Part shown: in pieces, positions 1 through 6,694 of the stretch
Layout of the letters: every line of letters starts with the position of its first letter
How positions within the stretch are numbered: the stretch's first letter is position 1
NCBI GenBank assembly: GCA_030633365.1
Contig: DAOVSY010000072.1
Span: 1-10,775 of the forward strand
DNA from: Spirochaetaceae bacterium
Lineage (GTDB): Bacteria > Spirochaetota > Spirochaetia > B11-G9
Direction of reading: 5' to 3'
DNA length: 10,775 bases
The notes under the pieces: model-generated
What the model was told of the DNA's origin: nothing
Databases searched by the model: none
What the model saw: the letters and a program-made list of their open reading frames with translations, nothing else
Program-made: the position numbers and the translations under genes

Positions 1-833
1 AAGCCGTGGCGGCAGAAAACAAAATAGATCTCTCTGGGTTTACTCTTGTTGATCCATCTGACTCAGATCTGCTTCAGGAGTTTACAGAGGAATATTATGA
101 ACTTAGAAAACATAAGAAAATTTCTATGGGTCTGGCTGAAAAAATAATAAAATCGCCTCTCTCCTGGGGAGCAATGATGTTGAGAAAGGGGATTGTAGAT
201 GGTATGGTTGCAGGTGCCCACAATTCTTCCGGGAATGTTCTTATAGCGGCGTTTACAATAATAAAGACAAAACCAGGCATAAAAACAGCTTCATCCAGCT
301 TCATAATGAGTATGGAGGATACAAAGTGGGGTGTAGACGGGAATATGATATTTTCTGATTGTGCTACAGTAATAGATCCAAGTGCAGAAGAACTGGCGGA
401 AATAGCTATTGCATCTTCAGAAACATGTAAAATATTCCTTGGAGCAGAACCTGTTACCGCAATGCTCTCATTTTCTACTAAAGGATCATCAAAACATCAG
501 AATATTGATAAAGTTAAGGAAGCACTTGCACTGGCAAAAGAAAAAAGACCCGATCTTAATATTGATGGAGAACTTCAGCTGGATGCAGCGATTATTGGGA
601 GTATAGGAGAGAAAAAGGCTCCTGGTTCAAAGGTTGCCGGAAAAGCAAATGTTCTAATTTTTCCGGATCTGCAGTCAGGTAACATTGGATACAAGTTAAC
701 TCAAAGACTTGCCGGTGCAGATGCATGGGGACCAGTCCTTCAGGGCTTTTCAAAACCAATAAGCGATCTTTCCAGAGGATGCAGTATAGAAGATATTGTT
801 GTTACATCTGCCATGACTCTTATTCAGGCGTGA
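1..833 (+). CDS. pta: Phosphate acetyltransferase, C-terminal part (5' end outside window)
   Basis: Pta interconverts acetyl-CoA plus phosphate and acetyl phosphate plus CoA in the cytoplasm. With acetate kinase it yields ATP and acetate from acetyl-CoA. The frame is open from the first complete codon at position 3. The GTG at position 6 could be read as a start, but the protein is then only 275 aa against roughly 325-340 for the family, and the missing part matches the usual N-terminal region, so this is a gene cut by the window edge. Counting from that GTG, family hallmarks are SFSTKGSSKH (155-164), DGELQLDAAI (188-197), FPDLQSGNIGYKLTQRL (219-235) and LQGFSKPISDLSRGC (245-259). The stop is TGA at 831-833. 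No acetate kinase gene follows; the next gene is convergent. Confidence 0.95.
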   Translation, partial: AVAAENKIDLSGFTLVDPSDSDLLQEFTEEYYELRKHKKISMGLAEKIIKSPLSWGAMMLRKGIVDGMVAGAHNSSGNVLIAAFTIIKTKPGIKTASSSFIMSMEDTKWGVDGNMIFSDCATVIDPSAEELAEIAIASSETCKIFLGAEPVTAMLSFSTKGSSKHQNIDKVKEALALAKEKRPDLNIDGELQLDAAIIGSIGEKKAPGSKVAGKANVLIFPDLQSGNIGYKLTQRLAGADAWGPVLQGFSKPISDLSRGCSIEDIVVTSAMTLIQA

Positions 834-838
834 TTACC

Positions 839-866
839 GTAGGGGCACGGCGTGCCGTGCCCTTAC
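839..866. repeat. 28-nt GC-rich palindrome between convergent genes (REP/MITE-like, possible bidirectional terminator)
   Basis: A 9-bp perfect stem (843-851 with 854-862, 2-nt loop) extends outward by a G·U and three more pairs to 839-866. It fills most of the 38 nt between the pta stop and the stop of the HEAT-like gene. It is far more GC-rich than its surroundings. No T-tract follows on either strand, so it is not a classical intrinsic terminator, although such a strong hairpin between convergent genes could still block read-through. From memory, closely similar palindromes of the GTAGGGGCACGGC type are dispersed in many bacterial genomes, which would make this one copy of an interspersed repeat. 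Confidence 0.6.
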
Positions 867-871
867 ATCTA

Positions 872-2074
872 CTACTTTAATTTATTAAGTGCGTTTTTGG
901 CTTCACGTTTAACTGAGTTTTCCCAGGAATCTGAATATTCAACATTTTTTAATTGCTCAAATCCCAGAGGGTTCCCAGTATTTCCTATAGCCATAATGGA
1001 AGATTTAGATATTCTTAAATCAATAACTCTTCCACTCTCTTTTCTGTCTGTAAGATAGGCCAGAAATTCTGTCTGTGCTTTTAAACTTGCATCACTTGAG
1101 AAAGTTCCAAATGATTGAAATAAATTAACCATTTCATCAATATCAAAAAGCCTGTCAGTTCTGTAAAGAACAAGCATTCTATTCATATATGAAATAGCTT
1201 CCTCTGGTTTAACAGTTACTGATTCCAGAACATTCAGTGCAAGAACACGAAGGCTTTTCAGCTGTGTTTTTTCTGTAGGATTTACAGGGGAAGCCTTAAG
1301 ACCCTCTTTCAAAGCAAGAACAGCAAGAGCTGCTTTATTTTCATCACTGGCTTTTGACTTAAAACCTGCATCCAGAGCAGCAAGCTTTATATCATAAGCA
1401 TTACTGTCTTTCAAAATCTGCATAAGCTGCTCTGTTGGATCATCAAGGATACTCAACATTGATTCACCAGCTTTTGCCCGTACACCGCTTCGGGAGGAAT
1501 ACCATCCTGTAGAAGCAAAAAACAGAGGAGAATAACTCATAGGCTGTTTTAGTCGTTCCAAAGCTATTACCAGAGAAAAAGCAACTATCTCATTTTTTCT
1601 CTGATCCTGAATATCACCTAGATTAAAATTTAGATTTCGAAGTAACAGATTCAACTCATTGGTATACTGCCTTGCTCCAACCTTACCAAGGGCAATTATA
1701 GCTTCCCCCTTTAAAAAAGGTTCATCTACTGCCTGTACCATCTGCCAGATATATGGGGCTGCCTCATTAGCTTTTAAGCGCCCCAATTCTTTAACTATCA
1801 TTTTTGTATAATCTGCTGTTTTCTGTCTGGCAGTAACATCACCTGCATCTTCAAGACTTCCGACCTGTTCTTCAAGAGCTTCCATTAATACAGGAATCAT
1901 ATCCCGATTATGCTGCTCGACAATATTTGACATTATATTTGACTTCTGGGATAAGCTGCCTGCTTTTCTGAATAATCTGGTCCAGACTGCAGAAACTTCA
2001 TTTGCAGGAACAGCAGAAGCTATTAAAAGAAGTACAAGAATTATTGATATAATTTTAATTTTTTTATTTTTCAT
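872..2074 (-). CDS. Exported HEAT-like alpha-helical repeat protein 1
   Basis: The 400-aa protein begins with a lysine-rich start and a hydrophobic core (residues 7-22) ending near AVPA at 21-24, a plausible Sec signal peptide, so it is probably periplasmic. The rest is alpha-helical with spaced A-x-x-A-L-G/L patterns typical of HEAT/ARM solenoids, for example EAAPYIWQM (104-112), EAIIALGKVGA (124-134) and the C-terminal block with IMAIGNTG (360-367) and VKREAKNALNKLK (388-400). HEAT-like repeats usually bind proteins; no catalytic motif is visible. It is a distant paralogue of the gene at 5491-6687: nearly equal length, the same NExAP-x-x-WQ motif at the same residue position, and a matching C-terminus. 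Its ATG overlaps the 3' end of the lipoprotein gene by 11 nt behind a GGGAAGAGAT-like binding site, so the two genes are probably translationally coupled. The function is unknown. Confidence 0.85.
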   Translation of the reverse strand: MKNKKIKIISIILVLLLIASAVPANEVSAVWTRLFRKAGSLSQKSNIMSNIVEQHNRDMIPVLMEALEEQVGSLEDAGDVTARQKTADYTKMIVKELGRLKANEAAPYIWQMVQAVDEPFLKGEAIIALGKVGARQYTNELNLLLRNLNFNLGDIQDQRKNEIVAFSLVIALERLKQPMSYSPLFFASTGWYSSRSGVRAKAGESMLSILDDPTEQLMQILKDSNAYDIKLAALDAGFKSKASDENKAALAVLALKEGLKASPVNPTEKTQLKSLRVLALNVLESVTVKPEEAISYMNRMLVLYRTDRLFDIDEMVNLFQSFGTFSSDASLKAQTEFLAYLTDRKESGRVIDLRISKSSIMAIGNTGNPLGFEQLKNVEYSDSWENSVKREAKNALNKLK

Positions 2075-2945
2075 AACTTATCTCTTCCCGGCTCTCATAT
2101 TGTGTGATCAAACGTTCCTGAACATTATCACCAGCATCCATAAATACCGTTTCGACAGAATTACCAAACTGATCATTTTTATACATAATCTTTCTTAAAA
2201 CAGAGCCGTTTTCCCTTTTTACCAATTCCATTACAAGAAAACCATCCTTATATTCAAAAGATCTTGAATCCTGAATTGTTCCACCAAAATTAAAATGATT
2301 ATTCTCCAATAACATTCCATTATTATCATAAACAAGATCAAAGTATTCTTCCAACTCACCACCTGGGCTCAAGCTGTCAATTTTAATAAGACTGGAATCA
2401 CTATAACTATATTGAGTTATACTTAGAAGAGTTCCGTTTTCATTAAAAACCTTCCAACTGGATTTCATCCCATTTTTATACTCATAGTCAGATATAGACT
2501 GCAAAACATCTTTACTATCAAATTTTTCCTTTTTGAGAACATTCCCCTGCATATCAAATATGTTTGTTTCATAAGAAAGAAGAGTTCCTGCAGCATCAAA
2601 TGTAGTTCTTTTACTGGATTCAGTACCAAAATATTCAGATACAACATATTGCTCCAGAGAATCATCAGAATTAAATAATTCCTCTTTTAATAAATGAACA
2701 CCTCCATCGCTATAAGTGAAAACACGATACTCATCTTTAACTCCATCTCCAAAATATGATTCATCCTTAACAGGATAGAAAACAGTTGTTACTATCTTAA
2801 CTGGTTCTTTTTTTACTTTTTCGCTTACAGTTTCTTCAGTTACAGATTTCTCTGTAACCGTTTCCATCTCTGAAATGGAAGGACTTGATGCACAGCCAAC
2901 TAAAAAAACTGCAGTAATAACTAATACTAAAGGTGTAAATTTCAT
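2064..2945 (-). CDS. Lipoprotein with YD/MORN-like beta repeats
   Basis: The 293-aa protein opens with a lipoprotein signal peptide: basic K2, hydrophobic residues 5-16 and a lipobox LVGC with Cys18 as the expected lipidated residue. A Thr/Glu/Lys-rich linker (about 22-50) follows and probably spaces the folded part from the membrane. From about residue 70 to 283 the sequence repeats a unit of roughly 20-22 residues: an aromatic strand, a D/N-x-x-G turn, then L-L and another strand, as in FNENGTLLSITQYSYS and YDNNGMLLENNHFNFGG. This resembles YD (Rhs-type) or MORN/YwqK-like beta repeats, which form extended beta sheets; no toxin or enzyme domain is present. The start is supported by an excellent binding site, AAAGGAG, 6 nt before the ATG. 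The gene overlaps the downstream HEAT-like gene. Binding or structural roles are possible but not shown. Confidence 0.8.
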   Translation of the reverse strand: MKFTPLVLVITAVFLVGCASSPSISEMETVTEKSVTEETVSEKVKKEPVKIVTTVFYPVKDESYFGDGVKDEYRVFTYSDGGVHLLKEELFNSDDSLEQYVVSEYFGTESSKRTTFDAAGTLLSYETNIFDMQGNVLKKEKFDSKDVLQSISDYEYKNGMKSSWKVFNENGTLLSITQYSYSDSSLIKIDSLSPGGELEEYFDLVYDNNGMLLENNHFNFGGTIQDSRSFEYKDGFLVMELVKRENGSVLRKIMYKNDQFGNSVETVFMDAGDNVQERLITQYESREEISYEK

Positions 2946-2950
2946 TTAAA

Positions 2951-2957
2951 TCTCCTT
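2951..2957 (-). promoter_or_regulatory. Strong ribosome binding site of the lipoprotein gene, shared with the upstream repeat
   Basis: On the minus strand AAAGGAGA lies 6 nt before the ATG at 2945. The 11-nt string GCAACCAAAGG that contains its left part (2954-2964) occurs identically inside the first 42-bp repeat (3036-3046), so the site seems to be built on the end of a repeat fragment. Confidence 0.7.
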
Positions 2958-2964
2958 TGGTTGC

Positions 2965-3005
2965 TGAGATCGTTCCTCATCGCTTCGCTCTTCCGGTACG
3001 ACTCA
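2965..3005. repeat. Imperfect inverted repeat between the repeat array and the lipoprotein start
   Basis: TGAGATCGT (2965-2973) is nearly the reverse complement of ACGACTCA (2998-3005), enclosing a GC-richer segment with CGCTTCGC. It lies between what look like the two parts of one 42-bp repeat unit, as if one palindromic element had been inserted into another. On the lipoprotein transcript it would form a stem just upstream of the ribosome binding site. Confidence 0.5.
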
Positions 3006-3007
3006 TT

Positions 3008-3124
3008 GGCGAGCAGCAAACTTGTTTGCGACCAGCCTTTGGTTGCATAGGCGAGCAGCAAACTTGTTTGCGACCAGCCTTAGGTGGCATAGGAAAGCAG
3101 TGAGCTCGCGAACGACCAACCTTA
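3008..3124. repeat. Tandem 42-bp direct repeats (two near-identical copies plus one degenerate copy)
   Basis: Copies span 3008-3049 and 3050-3091 and differ at only two positions; the third (3092 to about 3124) is diverged and truncated. Each good copy carries an internal palindrome GCAAACTTGTTTGC. In the third copy four of its six pairs are kept, two of them through changes on both sides. The segment is GC-richer than the flanking AT-rich DNA and lies in the 5' leader of the lipoprotein gene. There are too few copies and no unique spacers, so it is not a CRISPR array. It looks like a small interspersed palindromic repeat cluster. Confidence 0.75.
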
Positions 3125-3131
3125 AAATACT

Positions 3132-3160
3132 AATATGGATTATTATAAATAATATTTCAA
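3132..3160 (-). promoter_or_regulatory. Candidate promoter for the lipoprotein/HEAT-like 1 pair
   Basis: On the minus strand TTGAAA (3160-3155) is followed after 17 nt by CATATT (3137-3132). A TATAAT at 3147-3142 lies in the same stretch but is badly spaced from either TTGAAA or TTGCAA. The region is extremely AT-rich, so a chance match is possible. The 234-nt gap to rsmA and the strong downstream binding site favour an independent promoter here. Confidence 0.35.
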
Positions 3161-3179
3161 ATTGCAACTAACTTTGTTA

Positions 3180-4046
3180 CTATTTTATTAAACTATTCAG
3201 ATACTGAACAAATTTTACTATATCTTTTACAGGAATATTTTCTCCTCTGTCATTGGGAAGTATCCCGGTCTGTGACAATGCTTTTTCTACAATATTCCAG
3301 GGAACATTAATCCCTGTCCATCCTCGTGACAAATTATTTTTAATTGTCTTTCTTCTTGATTGAAATAAATCTCTTATTATTTTGAAATATAAATGTGAAC
3401 TGACATCTTTATATAAATTGTGCGGCTTTAACTCCAGGATAGTGGAAGTAACATCCGGTGAAGGATAAAATGAACCGGATTTTAAATCCCCCATAGTACG
3501 AACAGTAAATGCATACTGGCAAAGCATTGAAAATGATGAATAATTTTTTGAACCTGGAGGAGAAATCATTCTCTGACCCATCTCTTTTTGAACAGTTATA
3601 ACCATAGATTCAGGAATGCAGTCATTTTCAATTAAACTTGCTATTATTGCTGATGCAGAATTATAAGGTAAATTACCAAGAATTTTATCGGGTTTCCCAT
3701 CACTTAAAGCAAAACCAGTCCATGTTTTAACAAAATCACCTGAAATTATTTTAAATCCAGAGTTATGCCCAAAAGCTTGTTCCAGATATTTAATAAAACC
3801 ATAATCAATCTCAAACACAGTGAGTGAATCTGTCAGATCAAGCAGCATGTGAGTCATTGCTCCAAGTCCCGGGCCAATTTCCCATATATTAGACTTTGCA
3901 TCAATGTCCAGAATATCAATTATTTTTGACCTGGCACCTTTTGATATAAGAAAATTCTGACCAAAACGCTTTGACATATTTAGACCATTAGCGTCCAGTA
4001 CAGATTTAATATCTGATACAGAATCATAGTTTTGTATTAATTTCAT
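3180..4046 (-). CDS. rsmA: 16S rRNA (adenine1518-N6/adenine1519-N6)-dimethyltransferase RsmA (KsgA)
   Basis: RsmA uses S-adenosylmethionine to dimethylate two adjacent adenines in the helix-45 loop of 16S rRNA, a late 30S maturation step; its loss confers kasugamycin resistance in many bacteria. At 288 aa it has the usual length. Hallmarks in order are KRFGQNFL (26-33), the SAM-binding motif I EIGPGLGAMT (56-65), a likely motif II acidic residue (E79/D81), the catalytic motif IV NLPYN (125-129) and FYPSPDVTST (193-202), then QSRRKTIKNNL (229-239). All key residues are intact. It lies 90 nt downstream of comEC in the same direction. No good binding site precedes the ATG at the normal distance; the only GGAG is 16 nt away and could pair with a neighbouring CTCC. 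Confidence 0.97.
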   Translation of the reverse strand: MKLIQNYDSVSDIKSVLDANGLNMSKRFGQNFLISKGARSKIIDILDIDAKSNIWEIGPGLGAMTHMLLDLTDSLTVFEIDYGFIKYLEQAFGHNSGFKIISGDFVKTWTGFALSDGKPDKILGNLPYNSASAIIASLIENDCIPESMVITVQKEMGQRMISPPGSKNYSSFSMLCQYAFTVRTMGDLKSGSFYPSPDVTSTILELKPHNLYKDVSSHLYFKIIRDLFQSRRKTIKNNLSRGWTGINVPWNIVEKALSQTGILPNDRGENIPVKDIVKFVQYLNSLIK

Positions 4047-4054
4047 AACTGAAA

Positions 4055-4066
4055 GGAGAGTACTCC
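4055..4066 (-). promoter_or_regulatory. Small hairpin in the rsmA leader that contains the only GGAG
   Basis: Read on the minus strand, GGAG-TACT-CTCC lies 9-20 nt before the rsmA ATG. The single Shine-Dalgarno-like GGAG is at poor spacing (16 nt) and can pair with the CTCC next to it. This suggests weak or structure-dependent initiation; a 4-bp stem alone is modest evidence. Confidence 0.25.
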
Positions 4067-4136
4067 AGAAAATAATAAATCGTCAAGACTAGTTACTTAA
4101 TAGCTATTGTAAAAAATCCACAACGTAAAAGCCTCC

Positions 4137-5294
4137 TTAAGGAAAAAATGGGAAATTAGAGAAAATATCAGCAGATATTTCAACAGCAATATAGAGATAT
4201 TCCATTATCCAAAAAAGTATTCTCTGCACTGTCCATGGCATGGGCAGTAAAGTAATAATACCCATCCATATAAACAAGGTTATAATTGGAACCAAAATTA
4301 TTCCGGAAATTATCCCGACAGGATAAATTACACCAAAAGAATAAAGTACAAGAGGAGCTGTAAATAATTGTGCAGAAAAGGAAGCAGCCAAAATACCCCG
4401 TATTCCAGGAGGAATAAAACCCGGCAGTATTCGACTAACATTTTCACTGCAAAGAATAATTCCGCCAAGGGCAAGATAGGATAGTTGAAATGAAAGTTCA
4501 TAGGCACTTCCAGAATCAATTGTAACCTGAATTAAAAAGCAAATTATAAGAACATGAAAAATATTAACTTTTATTCCATAAATACCAAATAACCCAAGCA
4601 GAAAAAATAAAATTAAAGCCCTGATTAACGAAGGACCAGCTGATACCAGTAATACATAGAAAAATATAATAACCATTGTAAAAATAAAACTCAATCTTCG
4701 CCCAATAAATATTGTTGATAATAACATTACACCAAAAGATATTATTCCCAGATGCATACCTGAAAGTGCCAGAATGTGAGAAGCCCCTGCTTGTCTTAAA
4801 GAAGTAAATAGTTCCCCTTTTGGATTTTCCTTAATTCCGGTAAATAACGCAGAAAATAATATAGAGGAGTCGGGGTGCATACGTCTAATACGGAGCTTAA
4901 GATAATCGAGAATTTCTGCTCTTAATTTCAGAATATCAGCTGTAAAGGTATTATCCCAATCTGACAGCTTTATATTTTTATGATCTATAAAAATAATAGA
5001 ACTATAATTCTGTAGAATATTTCTTTTTTGAATACTGATAATCTGCCCCTTGTATAAATTAATGTTAGAGGCAACAGTCATTTGTCCGGAAGCGCTTGTA
5101 ATAGTTGAATTTATATCCTTTGCAGACAAAAGATTAATAGAAAAAACAGATTTACCTCCTCCTATTTCTCTGGAATCCTCCAGTACTCTTGCAGTAATTC
5201 CTGTAACAGCTTTTAAAGTCTGTCCAGGTATAATTTCCTCCTGGTTTTGAGCATTTATAACAAAAAGGCAAATCAGTAAGGAAATAAAAATCAT
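4137..5294 (-). CDS. comEC: ComEC/Rec2-family DNA-uptake channel protein without metallo-beta-lactamase domain (start uncertain)
   Basis: ComEC proteins form the inner-membrane channel that admits single-stranded DNA during natural transformation. From the ATG at 5294 the protein is 385 aa. A hydrophobic segment (1-14) is followed by a soluble OB-fold-like domain (about 20-110), then the multi-span Competence domain with AGASHILALSGMHLGII (169-185), SAGPSLIRALIL (218-229) and FQLSYLALGGII (269-280). Full-length homologues often carry a C-terminal metallo-beta-lactamase domain; here the protein ends after the membrane part (FPFFP), and the 90 nt before rsmA cannot hold one. MBL-less ComEC forms are known in several lineages. 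The frame continues upstream for 80 codons with two more predicted membrane segments, so the ATG at 5294 is probably not the true start. The gene overlaps or follows HEAT-like gene 2 closely, suggesting an operon. Confidence 0.85.
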   Translation of the reverse strand: MIFISLLICLFVINAQNQEEIIPGQTLKAVTGITARVLEDSREIGGGKSVFSINLLSAKDINSTITSASGQMTVASNINLYKGQIISIQKRNILQNYSSIIFIDHKNIKLSDWDNTFTADILKLRAEILDYLKLRIRRMHPDSSILFSALFTGIKENPKGELFTSLRQAGASHILALSGMHLGIISFGVMLLSTIFIGRRLSFIFTMVIIFFYVLLVSAGPSLIRALILFFLLGLFGIYGIKVNIFHVLIICFLIQVTIDSGSAYELSFQLSYLALGGIILCSENVSRILPGFIPPGIRGILAASFSAQLFTAPLVLYSFGVIYPVGIISGIILVPIITLFIWMGIITLLPMPWTVQRILFWIMEYLYIAVEISADIFSNFPFFP

Positions 5295-5534
5295 AATGAA
5301 AAATTTATTTATATTTTTGAGAATTCGGTCATCGAAAATTGATAAAACAATACTTACTGCTGCAAATATTATCCCGGGAATAAGAATTAATTTAGAATGG
5401 AGACCATATGGAACAGCTATATATAGTGTAAGAAGCAGAGGTAAAAGCAGTGTAAAATCATATAATTTTTCTAAGGGCAGAAAATCAGATTTATCTACTT
5501 TTAAGATTATTAAGAGCCTCTCGGGCTGCTCTTT
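5295..5534 (-). other. In-frame N-terminal extension of ComEC with no standard start codon
   Basis: The comEC frame stays open from a stop at 5537-5535 down to the ATG at 5294 (80 codons). It encodes two hydrophobic stretches, FTLLLPLLLTLYIAVPYGL (5456-5400) and KLILIPGIIFAAVSIVLSIF (5393-5334), where ComEC proteins usually have their first membrane helices. No ATG, GTG or TTG occurs in this frame; rare candidates are CTG at 5480-5478 and ATA at 5510-5508. An ATG at 5461-5459 is out of frame, but if the T4 run at 5457-5454 were T5 it would enter the comEC frame and give a protein of about 441 aa. This is either a sequencing or real indel, or a non-AUG start. Confidence 0.6.
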
Positions 5535-6687
5535 TTACTGAAACAGGGTAATCCAGATAACCGGAATACAGTAAATCGTCAAAAGCAACGCTATCACCAA
5601 TAATACCTATATTACTCATTACTGCCAGTGAAATTTGCAAATCTGTTCCCTGCCCATTTTCCATATAAGAGTTCATAAACTCTAAGTATAGGGTTAAACG
5701 CTCTGCTGCTTCATGAGTACCTATAGCTCCAAGGCAGGAAATAGCTTCAAGAACACTGGATTTAGGTGAAATCCCCTGCTCAAACTCCATAATAACCAAA
5801 TTAAAATGTTCAATAATAAGTGCAGATGCATCTGCCCATTTCAGTTGAGTTAACTGCCTGATAGCACTGAACCTTAGTTCACGTATCAATTGCTCATCAT
5901 TGGAATCATCAACTTTGATAATTAGTCCAATATCAAGAGCCATTTTGTATAAGCCGCCTTTCTCTTCAATAGGCATTTCTGAATCTTCTATAGCAAGATT
6001 GAGAGCTGAAAGTTTATCAGTAGGAACACTGCTTTTAATTACTTCTACCAAAGACTGACTATAACTTCCATCTAAATTTTTTAAAGCCTGATTTGCTTTA
6101 TAAGTAATATCATCTGAATATTTAGCAGAACCGGTGCTAAATACAATAGGAAATGAAGAACTGTCTCCCAGATCACCTAAAGTTACAACTGCTTCTGCAA
6201 CAACTTGTACAGGAACTGCCAGCCCGGATCTAAAATTTCCATTCTGTAATTTCAACCATTTGTTAAGATCTGCAATAACTAATTTATCAGGAGTTATATT
6301 TCCAAGAGCACCTAATATTTCAACCTGTACCTGCTTATCTCCATAGCTGTTGAATAATTGCCAGAGTACCGGTGCCGATTCATTATATCCATTTATACCA
6401 GAAAGCCTGACAGTTAATATAGTTAATTCTCTGGCAGCAATATCAGATGCAAGGTTTTTAGAATTATCAAGAATAAATTCCAAAGCCTCTCCATATAGCG
6501 GTCCCATATTTACTTCAGGATACTCTGCTGAATTTTGAAGAACCTGTATTTTGGTAGATAATGACCCTCTGGCAAAATTCTTCTGCATAGCGGAGAGAAT
6601 AGAATTTGAGTCCTCTGCATTTATAAATATAGAAATAATTAAAAGCAGTGTCAGACCAAAAATATATTTTTTTATGCTTCTACTCAT
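5491..6687 (-). CDS. Exported HEAT-like alpha-helical repeat protein 2
   Basis: From the ATG at 6687 the protein is 398 aa and opens with a typical Sec signal peptide: basic MSRSIKKY, hydrophobic core 9-22 and a likely cleavage site INA-ED at 22-26. An upstream in-frame ATG at 6723 would add 12 residues inside the end of the PilZ gene and bury the signal peptide, so 6687 is preferred; AAGGA lies 13 nt before it. The mature part is helical with HEAT-like units, for example ESAPVLWQL (103-111), EILGALGNI (123-131), AVVTLGDLGD (166-175) and AISCLGAIGTHEAAERL (315-331). The C-terminal block (349-396) matches that of the HEAT-like protein at 872-2074, including VKRAAREALNNLK. The gene starts 7 nt after the PilZ stop and is probably in the same operon. 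It is likely a periplasmic protein-binding scaffold; its partner is unknown. Confidence 0.85.
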   Translation of the reverse strand: MSRSIKKYIFGLTLLLIISIFINAEDSNSILSAMQKNFARGSLSTKIQVLQNSAEYPEVNMGPLYGEALEFILDNSKNLASDIAARELTILTVRLSGINGYNESAPVLWQLFNSYGDKQVQVEILGALGNITPDKLVIADLNKWLKLQNGNFRSGLAVPVQVVAEAVVTLGDLGDSSSFPIVFSTGSAKYSDDITYKANQALKNLDGSYSQSLVEVIKSSVPTDKLSALNLAIEDSEMPIEEKGGLYKMALDIGLIIKVDDSNDEQLIRELRFSAIRQLTQLKWADASALIIEHFNLVIMEFEQGISPKSSVLEAISCLGAIGTHEAAERLTLYLEFMNSYMENGQGTDLQISLAVMSNIGIIGDSVAFDDLLYSGYLDYPVSVKRAAREALNNLKSR

Positions 6688-6694
6688 AATAAAA

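Noticed and set aside
2977..3090. 37-codon minus-strand frame through the 42-bp repeats (42 is a multiple of three)
   Set aside because: It has no ribosome binding site and consists of repeat sequence with a cysteine- and arginine-rich product; it most likely arises from repeat length alone.
3008..3124. Possible CRISPR array
   Set aside because: Repeats are directly abutting, with no unique spacers and only two good copies; no cas genes are in the window.
3141..3154. AT-only hairpin TATTAT-AA-ATAATA after rsmA as a terminator
   Set aside because: Too weak thermodynamically, and it coincides with the candidate promoter.
5296..5541. 81-codon plus-strand frame
   Set aside because: It is antisense to the comEC extension and the end of HEAT-like gene 2, with no binding site or recognisable product.
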